A stretch of 64,000 nucleotides of DNA from Marthasterias glacialis (Eukaryota; Echinodermata; Asteroidea; Forcipulatida; Asteriidae): positions 11,294,065 to 11,358,064 of the forward strand of contig OU452238.1 in NCBI GenBank assembly GCA_911728455.2, in the 5' to 3' direction. Position 1 is the first letter of the stretch, and every line of letters begins with the position of its first letter. Below, piece after piece: positions 13,301 through 22,020 of the stretch. The notes under the pieces are model-generated. The model ran no database searches. It had not been told where the DNA came from and worked only from the letters and a program-made list of their open reading frames with translations. A program made the position numbers and the translations under genes.

Positions 13301-16300
13301 AATATGATATATACCAGTTGCTGTACCAATGTTCAAATGTATGCCAATTCTATGTGTGGAAAATGCAGCTCAATATTGAATCCATGTATTTATCTTGTAA
13401 CACACTGTAGGAAGTATTAGTGTGGATAACTAAGCTACAAGAGCAGTTAGGAGGTGAAGTATCTGATGCACAGTTGAAGGAATTCATCTGGAATACTCTG
13501 CAGTCTGGACAGGTAATAAGCATTTTCATTCAAATAACGCATTGTAATCACAATGTATTTAAACCCGGAGTCCATATGCATAGTGTCGTGTGCAATCAAC
13601 AGCGTTTGGATTGTACAGCCTGAGGAAAATAAAATTCCCACTTCAAACCGTGATAGTCAGAAAAGAGCAGCTGCTAAGCAAGCAGGTGTGAAGAAACATG
13701 CCATGAGGGTGAAGAATGGGTCAATAAATAGTTTTAGAGGACCCATCTTGTGAAGTTGTGGACTTGCATTTTTAGATTTCTGTGGTAACCCTGGATATGC
13801 ACTACACTATTCCGTACAAAAAGCAATTCACCAGTGTGTAAGAATGTTGAATAGCTGAAGAATTAACTAAGAAAACAAATACAGCTCCTTAAATATACTG
13901 TCAAACAGGGGCCTTGCAATGGACTTGAGCCATACAGCCTTTATCGTTATGGTAATTTGTTTGTGTTTATCAGGTTGTACCCGGCTATGGACATGCTGTA
14001 TTGAGGAAGACGGATCCAAGATATACTTGTCAGCGTGAGTTTGCATTGAAACATCTGCCAGATGACCCCCTCTTCAAGTTAGTATCTCAGATATATAAGG
14101 TGGTTCCTGACACCTTGCTAGAGCATGGTAAGGCTAAAAATCCCTGGCCTAATGTTGATGCACATAGTGGAGTACTCTTGCAGGTTAGTATGTACATGTA
14201 TTATAAATGTAATGATTAGAATTAATCTTTCAGACCATAGAACCAGGACAATGTGTATTAATTTAACATACATATCTTATAATGATCATCTTCTATCTCT
14301 GCAATCCTGGATTTTATAACTGTCACAACATTTTCAGATGAGAAGAGTTGATTCCATTTTTTCCAGCTGTAATGTATTGGCACATTATCGTGAAATGCGC
14401 TATATAAGAACTAGTTATTATTGTGTATTGAAAAAAAAAGAGTTAAATACTGCTTCATATTGGCAACAAAAAATACATGAGAAAGATGATACAAACACAT
14501 AAAACTGCACGTATATGTTTATTGACTGAATTGACTGTTCATAGACTTAAAAAGGAAAATTAAAAAAAACACAGGAACTATTGTCAAATATCCAGATATT
14601 GGTGGATAGTTAATCTCACTACAGTATTTGTCCCTGATTACTATTTACTGTTATGCCAATGGCAAAGTAATTTCTGTTTGCTCAATGTGGTGCAAGTAAA
14701 AACTTGTTGTAAATGATTTGCACATACTACATATTATTAGATGATAAAATTATCAGAATGAAGTAGTTTTTCTAGTAAGGTTTGCGGTGACACCATGTAA
14801 TAATCTCTTTTGAGTTGGGGTGGTTCTGAAAAGAACCGATTGCAACTCGACGTTTCGATCAGTATGCTCTGATCGTCTTCAGGAGAAGTAGTTTTTATTA
14901 AGAAACAAAACACCTGTAAATCCAGGCCCGAGCATAAAACATAGACCACATATAGATGACAACTTTTTATTAAATTAATGCATTATCAAGCAATAAACCA
15001 CAAGGGAAACTCACTGGGTAAATTTTTAAATCAATTTTGGGATGAACAAAGAAAAATTTACTGGAGCGGGATTGAACCTGCCACCACCAGCTGTATGTAC
15101 CAACGCTCCACCAACTGAGCTATCCAGCCCTAATGTTGGCGGTCTCCCTGTTTTGTCAATATCTTTGTTCTGGGGTGCCAGTCAGAAGCCATTCAACCGG
15201 ATACTGCCATGTAGCCAGGGATCACACCTATTATAGATAACAAGCCAAGTTGCCCGATCTGAAGATCGGTCGGTGTTGGGTGAAATGAAGGGGGGGATGA
15301 AGGGTATAGTTGGAGTATGAAGTGGCTAGTCTAATCTGACACAATCGTACCATCATAACCGGCAACATCTCCATCGTAGTTCAGGTGATTTTAAAGTATA
15401 TTGTTGAGGTCTTTAATGGATTTTGGAGCAGTTTTTTGTTACTCCCTGTTTTTGAAATTTGAATTTGTTACAGAGTATACAAACAAACACATGAGCATTC
15501 ACTCGCCAGATAATGTCCAGTGTTAATCAAAGCATTGTTGGGTCCAGTGTAGCTCAGTGACTGTGATGGGCTGTGGTATATAGGCCAATGTTGATCGTCA
15601 TGGATATAGAATAATGGGGATCATGTGCACAGTAGAGTAAGCAAACGACTCAGTCCGGAAAAACAACTTTGTGGGGTTCACTAACAAACTAAACAGCTGC
15701 TGCATGTAAGATTTGAGAAACACCACCAAAGTGTGGCCATTGCGGTAATTAAGCACACGGGTCAAGAATAACACAGCACCTAAGGGAAAACAGAGGGAGT
15801 GTGTGCGAGAAACTGAATGGTCTCTATTGACGGCCGCTGCATGACAAAAAGCACTAAATAATGCGGGAAAAGCGGCGATTTTCCCGTAACGCGAAAACGA
15901 CATCTTCGGCGGAGCCAGAAGGCCGACAACGACACCCTCTGATTTTTCCCGATATGTGGTACCCCTCCCGAGCCACGGGACCCAGCCGTTCCGGACGCTA
16001 TGTGCGACAAACATTTGAAGTTTTCGCTCTTATTAAATTCGATAATAATAATAACTAGTTCCAAAGTAGCGCATTTCACAATAGTGTATCAATGCGCTTT
16101 ACAGTATACGATATTATACCATACAACCATAGATAATTAATATATTGACCAAGTTTTTGACAATGTCATGCAGTATTTTAACAATGTTGGACTACTTTCG
16201 TTAAGTATTGGTTCTGACATCTCAATGGAATATTTATATCCAAAATAACTTAAATTTTCACCACTTGTTTATTACAGTATTATGGCATGACAGAGATGAA

Positions 16301-16442
16301 CTACTATACAGTGTTGTTTGGAGTATCTAGAGCACTAGGCACGTTGGCATCTTTGGTGTGGGATAGAGCACTTGGTCTTCCCATTGAGCGTCCTAAATCA
16401 ATGAGTACAGAAGGATTGATGGAGCTAACAGGAGCCAAGTAA
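1385..16442 (+). CDS. CS: Citrate synthase, mitochondrial (10 coding exons)
   Basis: Condenses acetyl-CoA with oxaloacetate to citrate, the first step of the TCA cycle, in the mitochondrial matrix. Coding exons: 1385-1432, 5700-5750, 6207-6314, 7406-7603, 9402-9590, 12037-12236, 12381-12510, 13411-13512, 13974-14183, 16278-16442. All introns are GT-AG and all phases agree, giving 466 codons plus TAA, the same length as the human precursor as I recall it. Residues 1-16 ([16 protein letters not shown]) are basic with no acidic residue, as expected of a matrix-targeting presequence. Conserved blocks: [16 protein letters not shown] in exon 4, [10 protein letters not shown]-like [10 protein letters not shown] in exon 6, GPLHGLANQ in exon 7, and the family signature [13 protein letters not shown] at about residues 346-358. 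The catalytic triad is intact: His303, His349 and Asp404, each two positions after the human precursor numbering. The start is the only Met giving a presequence in phase with exon 2. Introns 1, 3, 4, 5 and 9 carry repeats described separately. Confidence 0.97.
1549..1714. mobile_element. MITE, 'AGACCCAGTAA' family copy 1
   Basis: A short foldback element in CS intron 1. The left end starts AGACCCAGTAAG and the right end finishes GCAGGGTCT, its inverse. The subterminal block GGGGCGCTGTACTCC is matched inversely by GGAGTA and GTGCCCCAG, and GTACGACCGATAA recurs in the other copies. Related copies lie at 26624-27014, 29864-30000 and 31423-31690, and a partial end lies at about 30752. No coding capacity is seen, so it would be non-autonomous. 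Confidence 0.6.
1842..2402. repeat. Foldback element with inverted terminal motif arrays
   Basis: The left end (1842-1938) is an array of CCCAAGTCAACTTG-type units. The right end (about 2311-2402) is an array of the inverse form, GAGTTGACTCGGGTA and variants. The centre is AT-rich non-coding DNA. It lies in CS intron 1. The GTACCCAAGTC motif recurs at the ends of the foldback at 30752-31290, so the two are probably one family. Confidence 0.55.
2412..2557. repeat. Foldback hairpin element
   Basis: The left arm begins CTACAACG and continues TTTTTAACATTTTGAC. The right arm carries GTCAAAATGTTAAAAAACG and ends CGTTGTAG. A second, inner inverted repeat is centred on ATCTGGCCAGAT. It lies in CS intron 1, directly next to the preceding foldback element. 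Confidence 0.5.
2582..3237 (+). repeat. Dispersed repeat B, copy 1
   Basis: A repeat of about 650 bp in CS intron 1. It is present as a long, closely similar, inverted copy at 15239-16056 and as a diverged copy at 8575-8935. On this strand it has broken coding-like stretches, including a frame rich in Leu/Phe/Tyr (see the 15.2-kb copy) and, near 3090, a frame reading [15 protein letters not shown] before a stop. That frame resembles part of the open frame at 60670-61167. It is probably a degraded mobile element; its class is not recognised. Confidence 0.55.
4612..5100. repeat. Degenerate dispersed TTTGTGAAAA repeats
   Basis: Within CS intron 1 the motif CTTTGTGAAAA or its inverse recurs about seven times at irregular spacing of roughly 50 to 120 bp, twice as GCCACTTTGTGAAAAC. 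A looser form, TTGTGAAAACTC, recurs near 63200. It is probably an old, decayed satellite or a mobile-element remnant. Confidence 0.35.
6420..6935. repeat. Tandem repeat of about 115-145 bp, CS intron 3
   Basis: Roughly four diverged copies, each containing CAGTTAGAAGTGACAT, then GGGATTGTTTT, then GGTCAAAGGTCA followed by AAGGTCAC. The unit start recurs near 6485, 6630, 6745 and 6893. Three units carry a 13-mer resembling a DR1 nuclear-receptor site: TGGTCAAAGGTCA at 6689-6701 and 6832-6844, and AGGTCAAAGATCA at 6570-6582. An open frame at 6219-6629 runs from exon 3 into this repeat and is intron read-through. Confidence 0.6.
8105..8475 (+). mobile_element. Possible non-LTR retrotransposon 3' relic
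   Basis: A short frame reads [12 protein letters not shown], then [12 protein letters not shown], resembling the W-N-x-L-P ... SFKxxLKxx tail that ends many CR1/L2/Jockey-type reverse transcriptase proteins. It is followed by about 250 bp of T-rich sequence ending near GATTAAATAGAATTATTG, like a LINE 3'UTR and tail. It lies in CS intron 4. The match is short, so the call is tentative. Confidence 0.35.
8575..8935 (-). repeat. Dispersed repeat B, diverged copy
   Basis: It matches the 15700-15960 part of repeat B with many substitutions: GAGATTTGAGAAACAC, GTGTGGCC, CAGAGGGAGTG, CTGCATGACAAAAA and CGACACCCTCTG occur in the same order. It has the same orientation as the 15.2-kb copy. It lies in CS intron 4. 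Confidence 0.55.
9673..10519. mobile_element. Non-autonomous pogo/Tigger-like DNA transposon
   Basis: An 847-bp element in CS intron 5. The left terminus CAGTCGAGTCTCGTTAATAC is the near-perfect inverse of the right end, GTATTAACGAGAGTCGACTG. It is flanked by TA on both sides (9671-9672 and 10520-10521), the target duplication of the Tc1/mariner/pogo superfamily. Subterminal ATACGAG motifs recur at both ends. No transposase frame is visible, so it is a deletion derivative or MITE. CAGTCGACTCTCGTTAATA-type ends are typical of Tigger/pogo relatives. Confidence 0.8.
10789..11782. repeat. 23-bp minisatellite, CS intron 5
   Basis: About 42 tandem copies of a 23-bp unit whose core is ATCGTAGTATCATTACTGC. 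Variants differ mainly at CGTAG/CATAG and at ACTGCAG/ATTGTGG/ACTGCGG. Some copies lack the GTATC step, giving a shortened CGTATCATT junction. The array starts degenerate at about 10789 and stops abruptly at 11782. Confidence 0.9.
14781..14900 (+). repeat. Dispersed repeat C fragment
   Basis: It begins GGTTTGCGGTGACACCATGT and continues through GAAAAGAACCGATTGCAAC to GATCGTCTTCAGGAG. Related pieces occur at 34240-34350, 39849-39975, 50088-50210 and, inverted, at 52840-52975. It lies in CS intron 9. The element class is not recognised. Confidence 0.5.
15060..15130 (-). repeat. tRNA-derived SINE head or tRNA pseudogene
   Basis: On the - strand an A-box-like TAGCTCAGTTGG (plus-strand 15110-15121) is followed 43 bases later by a B-box-like GGTTCAATCCC (15068-15078), the spacing of a tRNA's internal RNA polymerase III promoter. 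The D-arm is recognisable. The anticodon stem and acceptor pairing are poor, so this is not a functional tRNA. It lies in CS intron 9 and is probably the head of a SINE that runs toward lower coordinates. Confidence 0.55.
15239..16056 (-). repeat. Dispersed repeat B, longest copy
   Basis: An inverted copy of 2582-3237, extended by about 170 bp beyond that copy's end. On the - strand a 138-codon frame (16014-15598) is open, with hydrophobic Leu/Phe/Tyr-rich sequence around [19 protein letters not shown]. The plus-strand right edge is an (ATA)n run at about 16040-16056. The left edge begins just after GATAACAAGCC. I do not recognise the protein, and the other copies are broken, so it is most likely mobile-element DNA rather than a host gene. 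Confidence 0.55.
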
Positions 16443-16939
16443 TTGTATGCAATAACTGTATCTTCTAAATCCCCCCACTTATAGGTGATCACTATAAAGA
16501 TTGTCATGTCATTTTGGATGTTGATTTTATTGATTGCTGTGAATGGTTTCAACTATTCAAAGCTCAGCATAAATGTACATTGTTTGGATTTTAATACTAT
16601 TACTGTTTTTTGTTCAATAGATTTTGTATATAAAAAGTTTCCAAACATTTGAAGAGCTTTATACCTAGATGGTTGAGTAACATAACATATTATTAATGTA
16701 GACTAAAAGGAAAAGATTTTTGAATAGTTTTCCGATAGAAAGTTATGACTAACATGTACAACTTTAAGTTACAACTGTCATTGCATACAGAATGATTACT
16801 TGGCTGCTATAGGCTGGTTCTTTTTTTGTTTTATAATGTACTTCCAATGTTTTGGAAACTTTTTATTTGGACAAGATTTCTATACATTACATGTTGAAAA
16901 ATTATGTGGAAAATAGGCTCATATTTACAGCTCCCATAA

Positions 16940-17105
16940 CCTGTTATGAATGGGAGACTTTTGAATGGTCCTTTTTCACAGTTTCTACCAGTAGTACACA
17001 TGCTCAGAACTACACATGCAGTACTGAGCATGTGCGTGCACGCACAGAACTGTTAAAAAAGGACAGTTGTGTCTGCTGCTGCATCTCAAAAGTCACCCAT
17101 TGGTT
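16940..17105. repeat. Foldback hairpin element
   Basis: The outer arms are GAATGGGAGACTTTTGA and TCTCAAAAGTCACCCATT. Further in, TCCTTTTTCACAGTTTCT is inversely matched by AGAACTGTTAAAAAAGGA. The innermost pair is ACATGCTCAG and CTGAGCATGT. No coding content is seen. It lies in the CS 3' flank. Confidence 0.5.
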
Positions 17106-19639
17106 AATAACAGTGTTTTAAACTATGGATTTTTATGTTATCCTTTCGTAAGGCATGTTGGGTATGCTTAAGTTATGGGCCCAGGAATACCTCATCATCA
17201 TTGCTCAAGATTACTGCGCTCATTTGAATTACAACATTGGGAACGTCAAATGAATGATTCCAGCACTTTGACCAATCCATTTTGTATATTTTATTGGTAC
17301 ATGTACATGTAACAGCATTCTTGATGATATGTAGTGTTACCAGTTTGGTCATACTTCCTGTTTGCAATAGCTACAGCTACTATTGATTCTTACTATCCTG
17401 CCAGCCTTGGTTTAGTTTTACTGGTTTTTTTAATTGGGGAGAAAAACAGACCAACTGTACCCTGATAAAGGTCTGTAGCAGGCAACTGATCTCCAAGTCA
17501 ATAACTAAGTGTTCTTCAACATTTGCAAGCATACTGTTCATAACATACGATCTTATTTGTTAGTGGCAACATACTGCATTTATCTTTCAGTTATAATGTG
17601 CTGGTAACAGGTACACACAATACAACACTGGAATCAAAATTGAACACATTTGATACTATCTTAATGTGTGTTCATCTTGAAAAAACAAAATTGGAAATGT
17701 GAGGAGAATATGTTTATGGTGGAATCAGTGCAACACGGAATTCCAGTAGCTTGATTCATATGTAAACATTTACATGTTATCTGCAACAGTGTAATTTTTC
17801 AGTGTACATTTATGTGTATCTGGATTGAGCTTTATCTTGTTATGTTACATGCGTAGACAGCAATAAGATTTATATTTTTGTCAGATATACACGTACTCTG
17901 AATAGTTGAGCCTCAACATAACCCTCCTACTATCCGTACCATGTACATTTAACTGGTAGTGAGATCATTCTGCCACTCGTAGGGAGATAACTTTCATGTA
18001 CATGTGTTTCTGTGAAATTTACAAGATCGTATTTCTACCATGCAAAGTTTCAAATCTTACATTATAATTGATCATTATTAACTACACTAGACTGCCTTTT
18101 TAGTTAACACTTGAAATCATATTGCTCAATAGAATGTGTAAGTCTCGTGTGTTTCAGTTTAATTTCCATCACACATTGCACATTATAGCACTGACATGGA
18201 AACCCAAGGTTCCTAAAAAAACGTTCAGCAGTACAGTCAGAATATTTTTCTGTTTCAGTTTCATGGAGTACAAATCCAGGGATATGATTGTTACCAATAA
18301 CCATCAGCCTCTATCCTCATTCAACAAACAACACACAATGGAGTTATAAGCCAAATGAGATTAGAAAGTTGCTGATTTGCAAAAGTTTTAAAACAATTAT
18401 AAAACACTTCATAACAATTATTCCTCATATAATTGTGATGTGGTTGTCATTAGTTTTTTTTCATCAAAAGAATGTGACATTAAGGTGTGTGTTAAATTTG
18501 ATGGGTGATCAAAGTGGTTTAGATTGTATGGAATGATTGTATTCTTCTGGTTATTGTGTTTGAATAGTTGATTATGACCACTAAGTCTACATGATGGATT
18601 CTTTTATAATGATTTGCCTATTATAGCAATGGTGTGGGACTTATAGTACATGTATTATTGTTTTGATGTTTTATTCAAATGCTACATGTTTAATTCTTCT
18701 CATTGTATAGGGCTGTAGTATCGTTCAAATTGAAGTAATGTTTGTTACATTCAAAATGTTGATATGATATGCCTGTGGTGCAGATGAGACATTAAAAGTT
18801 TGATAGGCTGATGTTTGTATTATGTACTGTACTTATTTATGTCTGTGTCTCCCATACACCACAGGATAACCACTAGGTGTAGCCCGTTGATTTCTTTGGT
18901 TATAGAATTGGAAGTACATGTAGTTTGAATGCTTCTAAAACATCCTAAATTTAATATTTAGTCATGACTTGAATTTAGTATTCCAAGGGTCAGTATGATT
19001 CTGGAATCTGTACATTCTTCAAGTTGCCTGGTTGCATTAACATTTTCACATTTACATGTAGGTGGAAGTTCTTCAAGTCTAGATTATTTTCATACTTGTT
19101 GATTTCAAATAAAATATAGACATTCACCTCTATACTGTGATCAATTTGTCGAAATGTAATGGGATAAGTTGAAGATACATCGACCATTGTTGTACTTTTT
19201 TATCAACTACCACTTACCATTAAATAATTATTCAATCTTTGTCTCAACCTGAAAGTTCTCAATTTGTTCAACCTCAGATTCGACATTGAAGCTAATTAAT
19301 TTTTGTTGTGTACTTCACTTTCTGAATATCAGTTGCTGACTGCCATAACAACTAACCGTGCATTATTATTATTATTATTATTATTTAACCCTATTATTAC
19401 ATGCCAGTTTTGGGGGTGATACTAACACGTTTATGTAACCACTGTTGAACCGTGGGCAATATAACCAAATAATGTTTAACACAGTAGAAGTAGTCCATGT
19501 AGTCATGGTTCAAATTTTTAATTCGAGACGTAACAAACTTTAGATGAGTTTAGATTATCATCCATATAAACTTTGAATGCACTTCATTTTGACCACTAAG
19601 GCAAAGGTGTTCATTTTTGTGTATTTGGCGTAACCAGAC

Positions 19640-19945
19640 ATTTTCATTTGGGGGTTGGGGCTCAAACTGCCGAGACCATATGGTCCAGACTAAATCCTCT
19701 TTGCACTAGGGTTGGCCGATTCAGACAACACATGCACAGATGGGGTCTGTCTGAAACTACTACATGTGACTGGTGAAGAAGAACAAACTGTAGAGCACAT
19801 AATCTCCCGGTGTCCTCTATACAAATTGCTGCATGGAATGCAAGGGATTATTGATGTGGACAGAGCCATGAGGGAATGGCTGCAACTGAGATGCCCAGAC
19901 ATTTAACAAACTAACAGATTGAGACTCATACGAAAGAAGCAGAAG
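19640..19945 (+). mobile_element. Non-LTR retrotransposon RT C-terminal relic
   Basis: The frame at 19712-19906 includes TGEEEQTVEHIISRCPLYK and ends REWLQLRCPDI. The EQTxEHI...CPLY pattern is typical of the extreme C-terminus of CR1/Jockey-type reverse transcriptase polyproteins, where a Cys/His cluster lies near the end. The sequence after the stop, in another frame, reads YERS-like residues often seen at the end of such ORFs. Only this 3' part is present, so the copy is 5'-truncated and dead. Confidence 0.65.
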
Positions 19946-20598
19946 AAGTCATGATTAAACAAATTAAAATAGGACCAATGAGCAAACAGTATTTCCAATA
20001 CCTGATACATGTAAATGAAAACTTTTATTGAATTACATCTGGTATACATTCAGGTTACCAACTTTTACAATGCAAAGACCTGAATTGAATACCCATTAGT
20101 CTGAATAATCTCCATCTGTTTACAATCTCTATTTGAGATCTTTTATTACTTTCCTCACTACAATGCAGAAATCAAATTTAAACTGGCACATGCAAAACCG
20201 TTTTGTGTTGAACATAAATGGTGTCTCGATCATTGATTTGAACTTTTCTCATTACTAGTAAACAATGGCTTTATGCTTTACTACTCAAATTACTCTCAAT
20301 ATTTTTCAATGTATATGGATCGGTATTGTATGCAACAATCAGTTATTTTTAAAATATCTTGTATATTGAATTGGGCGGCATAAGAAATTAAATAGATCAC
20401 AATGATGACACAATTACCGAATCAGCTGGAATGACTGGTGCAATGCTGAATAAACAGATACAGTTGGGAGAATAATTGTTCCATTGGAAAGGTTTTTTTT
20501 GCAGTTGTATACCACACACACAGATCCTTGTCATTTGATTGGTGGAACAGGCGTCATTGTCATCCATTATTTTGCCATGTATTTACTCCTGCCATGCT

Positions 20599-21042
20599 CC
20601 AATATACAAATATTGGATGCATTTGAGTGCATTGTTGCAGAATATAATCACATGGTGAAATTATTCGAGGTTTGTTTCCAAACCAATCGTTCACTGCCCT
20701 TTTGTCAAAGCAAGGCAAGGTCGTGTCATGGTGGACAAGGCTGGCATCTTAGAGGAGTTGTCCATTTTTAGAAGTTTGTTTTTTAAAGAATTGTGGGAGG
20801 GACAAGTTTCCGTGGCTATTTGTGTTTTGTGAAAAAAAATGTCAAATGACAGGGATCTTTGTGAGAGTAATACAAAACAATATTGAATGCCTTTTATTCG
20901 TGCATCATCGCAGAATATAATCACTCGGAGAAATCTGGCTTTTCCATTTCTCTTGGCTTCGCCTCATGAAATGAATAGTCCAGATTTCACTTCGTGATTA
21001 TATTCTGAGACAATGCACTCATATACATCCAATATTTGTAAA
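20599..21042. repeat. Foldback element with about 60-bp arms
   Basis: The left arm, from CCAATATACAAATATTGGAT through AATATAATCACATGGTGAAAT, is inversely matched by ATTTCACTTCGTGATTATAT through ATACATCCAATATTTGTA. An extra internal copy of GCAGAATATAATCAC lies near 20910. It lies in the HSPE1 3' flank. The short frames here are unremarkable. Confidence 0.5.
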
Positions 21043-22020
21043 TTAGTTCCATTACACTGATAATACATGTATAACAAATTAAACAATAAAAGTACAATGA
21101 CAACTTTAATTTGAAATTTAAGAATGAGACATGCTTATAAATACATGTTGCCTTTGAATTGCATAGGTAACCTTGGTTTTGTATTTAAGCATACAGCAAT
21201 TTGTTGACTAGAGCTGTAACAGACATGTACCTTGTTTATTGAAGCAGTGTGGGTGCATTCATTGTTGAGCACAGGCTTAAAGTAAAAGCTTGACATTTTT
21301 AAAGGCTGTTGTAGGGTAATTTGCATATCAGTAGTGTCATTCTCTTGGTATAAAATAAACATTCAGAAAAATTGAACATAGAATTTTACAAAAAGTGCAC
21401 CTTATGGCTTGTGTTCACCTATGCCAGTTCTAATGCGCTATAAGATTTGAAGAATAGGCCTACTCAATGGGATCTTTAAAAATCAAAATCATCAGTCTTG
21501 ACCCAAACCCAAAAATGTTTGCGCCCATGATGTTTCAAGACATCTAGGCTTTTAGAATGACAAGTTGATGCTCTAGTCAATCAACTATGTGTATAATATA
21601 AACCTGTGATGGTTTTAAGAATGAGCAAATGCTAAGAGGGCTGATTGAACTATGCACAAATATTTGTTTTGCACTTGACTGTACAGTAGAATACAGTTGG
21701 TATTGACTTCTTCACCCATGATAAATCTTGGTTGTGCCATTTTGGAAGTCAGATTCCTGGTGTATTACTATGCAGTACGCATTTAAGGTGATGTGCATGT
21801 GGCGAGATGCTCATCATAGCAATTTGACTCCCAAAATGGCAGATTACCTCATACCAGTCAATTCTTAGTACCAATGAGCTTCTCATTCTTATGCAACAGT
21901 CCTTTAGTAGCTCACGATAACGTGGTCACATGATACAGTGATCAGAGCTCATTGCTATAACACTGGGTTCTAGATCACACAGATTGGACACACATTATGT
22001 AGAGGTCAAAGGTCACTAAA

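Larger units (their letters stand above)
16443..22020. other. Convergent intergenic region CS / HSPE1
   Basis: CS and HSPE1 are transcribed toward each other across this 5.6 kb. The first 2.5 kb is plain AT-rich DNA and may include a long CS 3'UTR. Possible poly(A) signals on + are ATTAAA at 18791-18796 and AATAAA at 19108-19113, and a possible HSPE1 signal on - is AATAAA at 21240-21235. None can be proven from sequence alone. An (ATT)n microsatellite lies at about 19362-19384. Repeats and a LINE relic are listed separately. No other gene is recognised. Confidence 0.45.

Noticed and set aside
15060-15130. Functional tRNA gene
   Set aside because: A and B boxes are present, but the anticodon and acceptor stems do not pair properly. 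It looks like a SINE head or pseudogene.
15598-16014. 138-codon gene on the - strand
   Set aside because: It lies in dispersed repeat B. The same frame is interrupted in the 2.6-kb and 8.6-kb copies, and no domain is recognised.
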